From: Balneolales bacterium
Lineage (GTDB): Bacteria > Bacteroidota > Rhodothermia > Balneolales > HLUCCA01
Length of the DNA stretch: 10,898 nt
Direction of reading: 5' to 3'
Assembly (NCBI GenBank): GCA_022565415.1
Contig: JAIUMT010000096.1
Location: 1-10,898, forward strand
This document shows, one piece after another, positions 1 through 6,379 of this stretch; the first letter of the stretch is position 1, and each line of letters opens with the position of its first letter. Below the pieces are notes generated by a model that did no database searches, had not been told where the DNA came from, and saw nothing but the letters and a program-made list of their open reading frames with translations. The position numbers and the translations under genes were made by a program.

Positions 1-448
1 CCGGGACCTGGTACAATTCGGGCTGAACCGGACTTGGAAATTGACGATGTTCGGCGATATCCATGCGTTGGGCTCCGAAAATCACCTGTGCATCGTCATG
101 CGTAAAGCTATACGGGTACTCATTATTGGAATGCCAAGTTAAACGCTCCGCGGCTCCACCCATAGCATCCATCACGAAAACATTGAAATTGCCGTATCGG
201 TCGGAGGCAAATGCTAGCTTGGTTCCGTCGTGACTCCACACGGGCATAAAGTCGTGTGCTTCGTGAAAGGTAAGCTGACGCGCTTCGCCGCCCTCTGTTG
301 GCACCCGGTACAAATCACCCTTATAGGTAAATGCGATTGCACTTCCATCGGGGGAAATTGACTGATAACGAATCCATTGTGGATCAATTTGGGCTGTTGC
401 GATGGTAGTGACGACCAAAACCATGAACAAAGAAAAGAAAATTCGCAT
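1..448 (-). CDS. Tricorn-like S41 family peptidase with WD40/PD40 beta-propeller, N-terminal part
   Basis: This gene starts with ATG at 448-446 and stays open for 149 codons to the left edge, so only its N-terminus is present. A signal peptide (MRIFFSLFMVLVVTTIATAQ, likely cut after TATA) suggests export to the periplasm. The mature part begins with a propeller: 'SISPDGSAIAFTYKGDLYRVP' near residues 30-50, 'PVWSHDGTKLAFASDRYGN' near 69-87, and a third blade after 'LTWHSNNEYPYSFTHDD'. These SPDG/SHDG...IAF..KGDLY repeats are typical of the N-terminal PD40 region of the large tricorn-like proteases of Bacteroidota. Those proteins are usually around 1,000 residues, with PDZ and C-terminal S41 serine protease domains that lie outside this window. 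A TolB-like or other PD40-only protein is a less likely alternative. No Shine-Dalgarno is visible. The upstream gap of 410 bases with hairpins suggests it is transcribed apart from the kinase gene. Confidence 0.85.
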   Translation of the reverse strand, partial: MRIFFSLFMVLVVTTIATAQIDPQWIRYQSISPDGSAIAFTYKGDLYRVPTEGGEARQLTFHEAHDFMPVWSHDGTKLAFASDRYGNFNVFVMDAMGGAAERLTWHSNNEYPYSFTHDDAQVIFGAQRMDIAEHRQFPSPVQPELYQVP

Positions 449-608
449 AGAGCTAAAATTAGTGTGGGCAAGTTTAGAGTAATGCCCAAAGTAAGAAATT
501 CCTGCGCATCTGTTAGTCAATTTTTGCAAATGGATGAGCTGGATTTTCTAGCGATAGTGTCCCACTCGCTTTTTGGTAAAACGATCATCGCCAACAAACA
601 AATACGGC

Positions 609-644
609 ATACTGAAAGTACTTCCCCAGATGTACTTTCAGTAT
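609..644. repeat. Perfect 13-bp inverted repeat (hairpin)
   Basis: ATACTGAAAGTAC at 609-621 is the exact reverse complement of GTACTTTCAGTAT at 632-644, with a 10-base loop (TTCCCCAGAT). Transcription in this area runs on the minus strand, so an RNA read through it would form a 13-bp stem. It could be a terminator for the kinase operon, although only a weak T-rich stretch follows on the minus strand. It could also be a protein-binding site or a small mobile or REP-like repeat. The symmetry is seen directly; the role is unknown. Confidence 0.75.
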
Positions 645-654
645 TGTGATTGCC

Positions 655-673
655 TGACCATTCGAATTGGTCA
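655..673. repeat. Near-perfect 19-bp palindrome
   Basis: TGACCA at 655-660 pairs with TGGTCA at 668-673 around a TTCGAAT centre, which itself contains the palindrome ATTCGAAT. A single missing base separates it from a perfect 20-bp palindrome. It begins 11 bases after the 13-bp hairpin at 609-644. Its position upstream of the minus-strand peptidase gene would suit an operator, but no regulator can be named. Confidence 0.55.
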
Positions 674-763
674 AATCAACGCCGTTAACTCTCTTGATTT
701 ATGTTATCCATTGTGTCTTTATGTGAAGTAGATACAAGTTGCAATTGTAACGGCAACATCACA

Positions 764-781
764 ATACCTAGAAGTAGGTAT
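764..781. repeat. Short 7-bp hairpin downstream of the kinase gene
   Basis: ATACCTA at 764-770 is the exact reverse complement of TAGGTAT at 775-781, with the 4-base loop GAAG (CTTC on the minus strand). It lies about 80 bases beyond the kinase stop codon in the direction of transcription. A stem this close to a 3' end may stabilise the transcript or help to end it, but no U-run follows it. It is short enough to occur by chance. Confidence 0.35.
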
Positions 782-858
782 ATTTAAATGATTTAAACTT
801 CAACGAAATCGCCCAAACAGTACACTATTCCGTGAAGGTGCAGGTATTTTTGAAGGAC

Positions 859-2703
859 CTAAATAGGAACTGTTACCATGAGTTGAACACCCGTGCCGGG
901 AGTTGATGAAACCACCACCGATCCGCCCAAAAAGCTGACTCTCTTCTTGATATTTCCCATCCCGATGCCGTTTCTGCTGGCTGAATTCTTTTCCATCCCC
1001 ACGCCATTGTCTTCTATGGTTAGCACCAGCTCATCAGAATGACCAATTAGCTGGATCTCAGCAATGCTTGCCTGACTATGTTTTTCGATATTCTGTAGCG
1101 ATTCCTGCACAATTCGGTACAATTGAATGGACATCTCCTCGGGCAAGTTGTCGGGCACATCGATAGCTTGGAAAGAATAGTCAATCGAGCTACTCTGCTT
1201 AAAATCGTGCACCATTTGCTCAACGTTTTCCGTGAGGCCGATGATGGATATTCCTGGTGGCGAAAGTTTGTGAGAAATTCGACGGACATCCCTCACTATT
1301 TCGGAAATTTCCTGATTGATTCCCCGGTCGTCAACTGACTTTGCCTCAACGTTTCGCTTCAACTGTCCCAACCTGTTCCCAATTGCATCATGCAAGTCCA
1401 TTGCAACACGAGTTCTTTCTTTCTCGGTGCCGTCGATGTAGGCTCGAAGCTTTTCGTTTTCCAACCGATTAATACGCTCGCTTAACTTCACCTTTTCCTT
1501 TTCGCCCACCCGCACCTGCCAGGCAAGACCAAAACTCAGAAAAACCACCTCTAAAGCAGATCCGATTTGAATTGGTGTAAACAAAAAATCAAATTTTGGT
1601 AGAAATCCGAATTCTGAAATTATGAATACCACGCCAGCCAAAATCATAAACGAAAAAGCGAGAATAAAAAAAATCGCACTATAGCGCTCTACTTTAAAAT
1701 ATCGGGCAGCGCAGACTAGCGCCACAGAAACTGAAATTATCACAATCAGATACAGCATAATCAGCATAAATGTGGCATTAGACTGGAACCAACTTGTAAG
1801 AGATTGATAGATAATGGCATGAAAGAACACGAGGATAGTTAGTGTAACCAACAACTTGTATGTGCCAGGATACAATTCTTTGGTCCGGAAATAGAAAAGC
1901 GTAAACAGGTTGAAGGTGATTACCATACAGTATGTTAACACGACCCTCGCAGCCCCGCCTATCGTTGCCGAATGCGGATACAAATACTGATGCGCGAGTC
2001 CGATGTCGTTAAATACAAACAACCCAACGCTGCCCACATAAAGAAAATACCATAGATAAATGAGCTTAAATGAGGTTAGAAACACACTTAAAGCAACCAG
2101 AATAACGATACCAAAAGTGCCGAAATAGATTCCGTAATAGGTATAGTGTCGTTGTTGAGCTCGATTGAACTCCCCAATACTCCAAAGCGTAATCGGATAA
2201 CTGATCGACGAGCGGCGTTTATCGAGCATAATGATGACGTCAGCCTTTTCTCCAGATTTAAGGTCGACACTTAACACAAAGTTAAAATGCGACACCCTCC
2301 GGCTGTCAAAAACCGCAGCGCGCCCTGTGAAATCGGTGAGCCTCCAATTGCCCCCCTCCGCCCGCACGTACATTTTCACCACATTTAAATGAGGGTTATT
2401 CACGTCAAACATCCAAATATCGCTATCAGATTCGTTCTGAATCGAAAATCCGATCCAGTGATACATCTGCGTGAAACCGTAGAAATGCTCTCCGAACGTG
2501 CTGGTTGATTGAAGCCTTTCCCAGATTTCTGCTGCAGGAAGTTGCGCACGAGTGGTATCGACGGGAAGCTGCGATGTAATTTTAGTTCCGTCAATTTCAT
2601 CGTTCAGTAGAAAAAGCGGTGTTTGCGAAGTGGCAATTGCGGGCAGAAAAAGCATCCATCCGAATACAATAACAAAGAATGTATGGATGCCAGCGCGGAT
2701 CAT
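859..2703 (-). CDS. 7TMR-DISM sensor histidine kinase (HisKA_3 class)
   Basis: This is the membrane sensor of a two-component system. It should autophosphorylate and pass the phosphate to the regulator encoded just upstream. Domain order over 614 residues: a signal peptide (1-26); a periplasmic 7TMR-DISM extracellular domain (about 30-175, with 'YHWIGFSIQNES' near 81-92); seven hydrophobic segments (about 190-212, 214-237, 248-272, 282-302, 310-335, 341-363 and 377-399); a charged coiled-coil linker (400-425); a HisKA_3 domain with 'RTRVAMDLHDAIGN', where His438 is the phosphate acceptor; and an HATPase domain with N box (QESLQNIEKH, 533-542), G1 (DNGVGM, 565-570) and G2 (GIGMGNIKKRV, from 579). 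All catalytic motifs are intact. In this family the extracellular domain is thought to bind carbohydrates or related ligands, but the ligand here is unknown. The start ATG (2703-2701) overlaps the regulator stop as ATGA, so the two are probably translationally coupled. The stop is TAG. Confidence 0.93.
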   Translation of the reverse strand: MIRAGIHTFFVIVFGWMLFLPAIATSQTPLFLLNDEIDGTKITSQLPVDTTRAQLPAAEIWERLQSTSTFGEHFYGFTQMYHWIGFSIQNESDSDIWMFDVNNPHLNVVKMYVRAEGGNWRLTDFTGRAAVFDSRRVSHFNFVLSVDLKSGEKADVIIMLDKRRSSISYPITLWSIGEFNRAQQRHYTYYGIYFGTFGIVILVALSVFLTSFKLIYLWYFLYVGSVGLFVFNDIGLAHQYLYPHSATIGGAARVVLTYCMVITFNLFTLFYFRTKELYPGTYKLLVTLTILVFFHAIIYQSLTSWFQSNATFMLIMLYLIVIISVSVALVCAARYFKVERYSAIFFILAFSFMILAGVVFIISEFGFLPKFDFLFTPIQIGSALEVVFLSFGLAWQVRVGEKEKVKLSERINRLENEKLRAYIDGTEKERTRVAMDLHDAIGNRLGQLKRNVEAKSVDDRGINQEISEIVRDVRRISHKLSPPGISIIGLTENVEQMVHDFKQSSSIDYSFQAIDVPDNLPEEMSIQLYRIVQESLQNIEKHSQASIAEIQLIGHSDELVLTIEDNGVGMEKNSASRNGIGMGNIKKRVSFLGGSVVVSSTPGTGVQLMVTVPI

Positions 2704-3329
2704 TGATCGGTGAGGTGGTGGGCGTAGGCGTGGGCGAACGTGACCAATTCCTTCATGTTGCTTATGCCGAGCTTCTTGTAAATATTGCGCCGGTGCGTAT
2801 TTACGGTGTGCGGACTAATATGAATAGCGTCGCCGATTTCAGTTGACGATTTGCCGAGGGCGGTAAGGCTGATGATTTCCTTTTCGCGAGTTGTGAGGAA
2901 GAAAGCGCGGTTATCGGATTCTACCTGAGTTGTCTGATTCAACACCGGACTCGCGAAATATTCACCTGATGTGACTTTTTTCAAGGCAAGGAGCAGTTCT
3001 TTCTCGCCGAAATCCTTCAGAAGATACCCATCAGCGCCCAGGTCTTTCACTTTTCGGGCAATAAGGGCATCGCTGTGCATGGTTAAGATGAGCACAGACA
3101 ATTCCGGATAGGAGGTTTTAATTTCGGGAAGCAGTTCGATGCCGTTACGATCGGGCAGATTTAGGTCCAGAATTAGAATATCAGGCACCTGTTTTTCCAG
3201 CGCTTCCAGCAATTTATTGCCCGACTTAAACGCATGTATAGGTGCATAAATACCCGAATTAGATAAAATTCGGGTCACACCATCGATGACGATTTGATGA
3301 TCTTCACAAATAAAAACAGAAAGGGACAT
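2700..3329 (-). CDS. NarL/FixJ-type (LuxR family) response regulator
   Basis: This 209-residue cytoplasmic transcription factor is the likely partner of the kinase encoded immediately downstream. The receiver domain (1-120) has the acidic pocket E9-D10, phosphate acceptor D55 (ILILDLNLPD), T83 (ILTMHSD) and K105 (GYLLKDFG). A C-terminal LuxR-type helix-turn-helix (about 144-205) has 'LTTREKEIISLTALGKS', 'STEIGDAIHISPHTVNTHR' and 'NIYKKLGI', all typical of DNA-binding GerE domains. Every expected key residue is present, so it should be active. It is the first gene of the pair and ends in the ATGA overlap with the kinase. The ATG at 3329-3327 gives the normal receiver start (MSLSVFICEDHQ) and has no Shine-Dalgarno. 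Targets are unknown; the divergent lipoprotein operon at 3631 and its own promoter are the natural candidates. Confidence 0.95.
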   Translation of the reverse strand: MSLSVFICEDHQIVIDGVTRILSNSGIYAPIHAFKSGNKLLEALEKQVPDILILDLNLPDRNGIELLPEIKTSYPELSVLILTMHSDALIARKVKDLGADGYLLKDFGEKELLLALKKVTSGEYFASPVLNQTTQVESDNRAFFLTTREKEIISLTALGKSSTEIGDAIHISPHTVNTHRRNIYKKLGISNMKELVTFAHAYAHHLTDQ

Positions 3330-3630
3330 ACTTCATAAATGGGAGGTCATAAACACACAAGTGCAAAATAACCCAATTTTTTAGAATTGAAACTTAATTT
3401 CAAATTTAATTTAGTGCGATTGAGACAGTGAGGTCAATCGGTTATCGTAAGGAATACCATTTTGGTAATCATGCCGAAAAAAAGTAGTTAACAACGAGAG
3501 CCCCACCCATTTCACTAGCATCGGTAAACAAATGTAATTTGCAATCTCATTGTGGATTGAGTTTTATATATTTAGCGATTGCTTTAAGCATCTATGTATC
3601 TGTCTTTAATTACCTAAAATCGAATTTCTC
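3330..3630. promoter_or_regulatory. Divergent intergenic region, response regulator / lipoprotein
   Basis: These 301 AT-rich bases separate two genes read in opposite directions, so promoters for both should lie here. Two inverted repeats sit on the regulator side. TTGAAA (3387-3392) with TTTCAA (3398-3403) is spaced by 5 bases. CGATTGA (3417-3423) with TCAATCG (3434-3440) is an exact 7-bp match spaced by 10 bases. On the minus strand, TTATTTTG (3372-3365) resembles the Bacteroidota -7 element TAnnTTTG. On the plus strand, TATATTTA near 3567 is a similar near match. Neither has a -33 TTG at the usual spacing, so these calls are weak. No coding sequence is seen. Confidence 0.45.
3417..3440. 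repeat. 7-bp inverted repeat, candidate operator
   Basis: CGATTGA and TCAATCG are exact reverse complements separated by 10 bases, giving a 24-base dyad. It lies about 90 bases upstream of the response regulator start and 190 bases upstream of the lipoprotein start. LuxR-type regulators bind as dimers to dyads, so it could be the regulator's own site. That is inference from position only. Confidence 0.35.
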
Positions 3631-4104
3631 ATGAAACGCTTTTCACGCTTTTTAACACCCGTTTTTGCCGTCATCCTTTTTGTATCTTGTGCACCCGAAG
3701 CCGAGCCGAACGAAGGATGGGCACTCTACGGAGACTACATCACTGCCGCTAATTATTCCGATTTGTCTGAAGTAATCGACGAATTCACCGAAGATGAAGA
3801 AAAAGAAATGAAAATTGGTGGCACGCTAAATACGGTTTGTCAGACCAAGGGCTGCTGGACAACCCTCGAAACCGAAGATGGTCGTTCTCTGCGCATGACC
3901 TTCGCTAATTACAGCTTTTTCTTGCCGATTGATGCAGCTGGACGCGAAATCGTAGCCGAAGGACTTGCCTTCAAAAAAACAACCAGTGTAGATGAGCTTA
4001 TTCACTATGCCGAAGACGAAAACGCAAGTGCCGAAGAAATCGCGGCCATCACAGAACCTAAGGTGGAATATACCTTCGAAGCCAAAGGCGTATTGCTGAG
4101 ATGA
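3631..4104 (+). CDS. DUF4920-type lipoprotein
   Basis: This is a 157-residue secreted lipoprotein of unknown function. The N-terminus is a lipoprotein signal (MKRFSRFLTPVFAVILFVSC) with Cys20 as the likely lipid-modified residue. Phe at -3 is a little unusual for a lipobox. The mature part is very acidic. It contains 'GTLNTVCQTKGCWTTLETEDG' (about 64-84) and 'RMTFANYSFFLPIDAAGREIVAEG' (about 88-111), the conserved core I associate with DUF4920 proteins of Bacteroidota. Two cysteines in VCQTKGCW could bind metal or form a disulfide. The fold resembles small OB-like periplasmic domains, but I know of no demonstrated activity. Its stop overlaps the next start as ATGA, so it is coupled to the CxxCH protein downstream. 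There is no Shine-Dalgarno; the lipoprotein signal starting at this ATG supports the start. Confidence 0.88.
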   Translation: MKRFSRFLTPVFAVILFVSCAPEAEPNEGWALYGDYITAANYSDLSEVIDEFTEDEEKEMKIGGTLNTVCQTKGCWTTLETEDGRSLRMTFANYSFFLPIDAAGREIVAEGLAFKKTTSVDELIHYAEDENASAEEIAAITEPKVEYTFEAKGVLLR

Positions 4105-4514
4105 AACGACTTCTGATTGTTTCCGTTGCCATTCTTCTAGGTTTTGCCGGAATTACATTGTTTTTAAGCGATCGGGAGGAGTATGTTCCTCCCGATAACT
4201 TGCGCGAAGCGATGCAAGAGCGTATGACCGATATGTTACGGGTGCACGAGGCGCTGAGTAACGATGAGGTGCCCGAACAGCGGCAGTTAACAGCCTTTGC
4301 CGGACTCCCGAACTCGATCCACGTATCCGATGTATCAGAATATCAGGACTTTTTCGTCATTTTCGAGAACATGTACGGAGATATGTTCACCTCAGAAAAT
4401 CCTAAACAGAAGTTCAATATTGTAATTCAGTCGTGCATTGCCTGTCACCAGAATGTGTGCCCGGGCCCCCTCCGCTCGATGAATCGCCTTATTTTTCCAG
4501 CTACCGAACTGTAA
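4101..4514 (+). CDS. Membrane-anchored small protein with one c-type haem motif (CxxCH)
   Basis: This 137-residue protein has one N-terminal hydrophobic segment (about 4-22) that acts as a signal anchor or signal peptide, placing the rest in the periplasm. Near the C-terminus it has CIACH (Cys112, Cys115, His116), the covalent haem c attachment motif, followed by 'QNVCPGPLRSMNRLIFP' with a further Cys120. The middle (about 30-105) is acidic and methionine-rich, with no family I can name. Similar small proteins ending in 'SCIACHQ..CPGPL' occur in Bacteroidota to my recollection, but their role is not established. A monohaem cytochrome is the simplest reading. The motif could also bind metal without haem. 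The start overlaps the DUF4920 lipoprotein stop (ATGA), so the two are very likely made together and may act together at the envelope. The gene ends with TAA at 4512-4514. Confidence 0.85.
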   Translation: MKRLLIVSVAILLGFAGITLFLSDREEYVPPDNLREAMQERMTDMLRVHEALSNDEVPEQRQLTAFAGLPNSIHVSDVSEYQDFFVIFENMYGDMFTSENPKQKFNIVIQSCIACHQNVCPGPLRSMNRLIFPATEL

Positions 4515-4577
4515 CCGTCTGCTTTTCCTGTTTGAATCATAAGGTCTAAAACGGCATATTGCTTCACCAATTTTAAC

Positions 4578-4585
4578 AGGAGGAG
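4578..4585 (+). promoter_or_regulatory. Strong Shine-Dalgarno of the adenine deaminase gene
   Basis: AGGAGGAG lies 6 bases before the ATG at 4592 and fixes that start. It is notable because no other gene start in this window has a recognisable Shine-Dalgarno, which is usual for Bacteroidota. It suggests that ade is either unusually well translated or derived from a donor with a different initiation preference. Confidence 0.7.
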
Positions 4586-4591
4586 AATCGT

Positions 4592-6205
4592 ATGGCCAAA
4601 GTTAGCGGAACAATTATCGATGTGCTTAATCGCATCACGTTCAAAGGAACAGTTATAACGGATGGCGACAAAATAGTCGAAATTGCTAAGCACGAGGACG
4701 TTCCAGATCAATTCATTCTGCCTGGATTTGTAGATTCTCACATACACATCGAAAGCTCGATGCTGGTACCGTCTGAGTTCGCCCGGCTCGCTGTTCGGCA
4801 TGGAACCGTCGCCACAGTTAGCGATCCGCACGAAATTGCCAATGTTTGCGGCGTTGAAGGGATTCTTTTCATGATTGAAAACGGCGAACAGGTACCACTA
4901 AAGTTCTATTTCGGGGCGCCGGCCTGCGTTCCAGCAACTCCTTTTGAAACTGCCGGAGCCGTGCTGGATGTGGCCGCGGTCTAAGAGTTGCTCGAACGCG
5001 ACGATATCGTTTATCTGGCTGAAATGATGAACTGGCCCGGAGTTTTGAACAAAGATCCGGATGTGATGGCCAAAATCGCAGCTGCGCTAAAGCGCGGAAA
5101 ACCGGTCGATGGTCATGCCCCGGGACTGACAGGCGAAGACGCCGCTTTGTATGCTTCGGCCGGAATTTCGACCGATCACGAATGTTTTACCCGGCAAGAA
5201 GCCCTCGACAAAATCGCCGCCGGCATGCTCATTTCGATTCGGGAGGGAAGTGCGGCCCGAAATTACGATGCCCTGCACACCCTGCTGGCAGACCATCCCG
5301 ATAAAATCATGTTTTGCAGCGACGACAAGCACCCCGACGACCTCATTCGAGGTCACATGAACGACATTGCGGCCCGATCTTTGTCGCACGGATACGATTT
5401 ATACGACATTTTGCAGGCTATCTGCATCAAACCTGTACAACACTACAAACTGGATGTAGGTCAACTACAGACAGGCGACAAAGCCGATTTCGTGGTTGTT
5501 AGCGATCTGGAAACCATGCACGTAAGCGAGACCTGGATCGACGGGAATCAGGTTTATGGCCAAAATCAGGTTCATTTCGGACAGGTTCCCATAAAACCAA
5601 TCAATAATTTCACAGCATACAAGGTTCAGCCAAGTGAATTCATCGTGCCGGCATCCGACCAGAAACAACCTGTAATTCTTGCCCGAGATGGCGAAATCGT
5701 GACAGAAATGGATTGGGTTCAACTACCTCAACAAAATGGTGAGACCTTGGCCGACCCGTCGCGCGACATTCTGAAAGTTGCCGTCGTAAATCGCTACGAA
5801 AAAGCCCCTCCGGCCGTTGGATTTATCAAGAATTTTGGCATTAAAGACGGAGCCATTGCCTCATCGGTGGCCCACGACTCGCATAATATCATCGCCGTTG
5901 GAAGCTCCGACGAGCACCTCAGCGCTGTTGTAAACCTCATAATGAACGAGAAGGGCGGCATTGCGGCGGTTCAGCCGGGGAAATCGGATGTTCTCGGACT
6001 GCCCGTGGCGGGAATCATGAGCGACCGTCCCGGTGTTGAGGTTGGAAAAGCATATGAAAACCTCAGCGAAATGGCGCGGAATATGGGAAGCCCGATCAAA
6101 GCCCCCTTCATGTTGATATCATTTATGGCCTTACTGGTTATTCCCAAGCTGAAAATCAGCGATAAAGGAATGTTTGATGGGGAAACATTTCAATTTATGG
6201 CCTGA
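4592..6205 (+). pseudogene. ade: Adenine deaminase, interrupted by one in-frame stop
   Basis: Adenine deaminase converts adenine to hypoxanthine and ammonia in purine salvage. The frame spans 538 codons including the final TGA, the usual full length of the family. It is broken by TAA at codon 131 (4982-4984). Before it lie the amidohydrolase metal motif 'PGFVDSHIHIESS' (His50, His52) and 'VATVSDPHEIANV' (77-85). After it, in the same frame, come 'VYLAEMMNWPGVL', 'KPVDGHAPGL' (His175), 'STDHEC' (His196), 'MFCSDDKHPDDL', a C-terminal domain with 'SSVAHDSHNIIAVG', and a normal end (FDGETFQFMA). No frameshift or deletion is visible. Family members usually have an acidic residue at codon 131 (AAVEELL), so GAA to TAA is the simplest lesion. 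Without readthrough the 130-residue product lacks most of the active site. A restart at TTG 4988 is possible on paper but has no ribosome site. A sequencing error is also possible. Confidence 0.9.
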
Positions 6206-6321
6206 TGATGATTCTACGTGAAACACTACAACTACTGCATTAATCATGATTCTAAGCGAAACCTTCCGATTTATGATCTGATGATGAACCTACGCGAAAC
6301 CTTTGGTAAGTTTATACGACC
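6170..6321 (+). repeat. Degenerate 38-bp tandem repeat of the ade 3' end, with chained mini-ORFs
   Basis: Four units begin with ATG at 6170, 6208, 6246 and 6284, exactly 38 bases apart. The first is the last 12 codons of ade. Each unit has ATG, then GAAAC at a fixed offset. The first three units each have a stop codon 36 bases from the start of the ATG. The short frames read MFDGETFQFMA (ade end), MILRETLQLLH, MILSETFRFMI and MNLRETFGKFIRPKPS..., the last ending at TAA 6353-6355. Unit 1 and unit 3 match at about 27 of 38 positions by eye. Segments 6193-6224 and 6269-6300 match at 27 of 32. Stops and starts are joined by TGATGATG (twice) or TAATCATG (once), a spacing suited to reinitiation. 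The origin is probably tandem duplication of the ade end. Whether the peptides are made is unknown. Confidence 0.75.
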
Positions 6322-6379
6322 AAAACCATCCCGAAGCAGCCCCAAAACGAACTAAAAAGAATCCCGAAACCAATCGACT

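Larger units (their letters stand above)
449..858. other. Intergenic region with several inverted repeats
   Basis: This 410-base gap lies between the kinase stop codon (859-861, minus strand) and the start of the tricorn-like gene (448, minus strand). It should hold the kinase 3' end and the promoter of the peptidase gene. No convincing coding sequence was found; the open frames on either strand have no recognisable protein character. It does contain three inverted repeats (609-644, 655-673 and 764-781), listed separately. No clear Bacteroidota-type promoter (TTG, about 19 bases, TAnnTTTG) could be assigned by eye. Confidence 0.6.

Noticed and set aside
609..644. Part of a CRISPR array or tRNA-like structure
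   Set aside because: There is only one hairpin, no regularly spaced direct repeats with spacers, and no cloverleaf or CCA end.
377..649. Plus-strand open frame of 90 residues
   Set aside because: It runs antisense through the 5' end of the peptidase gene and into the gap, ends inside the 609-644 hairpin, and has no protein-like pattern or family resemblance.
739..757. Inverted repeat GTTGC ... GCAAC
   Set aside because: It has only 5-bp arms with a 9-base spacer, expected by chance in a 410-base gap.
4445..4831. Minus-strand open frame of 128 residues over the haem-motif gene and ade
   Set aside because: It is a shadow of two well-supported plus-strand genes, with a low-complexity, unrecognisable translation.
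4988..6205. A separate gene starting at TTG 4988
   Set aside because: It is in the same frame as the upstream part of ade, begins in the middle of a conserved block, and has no ribosome site. It is the C-terminal part of the interrupted ade gene.
6170..6321. CRISPR-like repeat array
   Set aside because: The period is 38 bases but there are no distinct unique spacers. The whole unit is homologous and derives from the end of ade.
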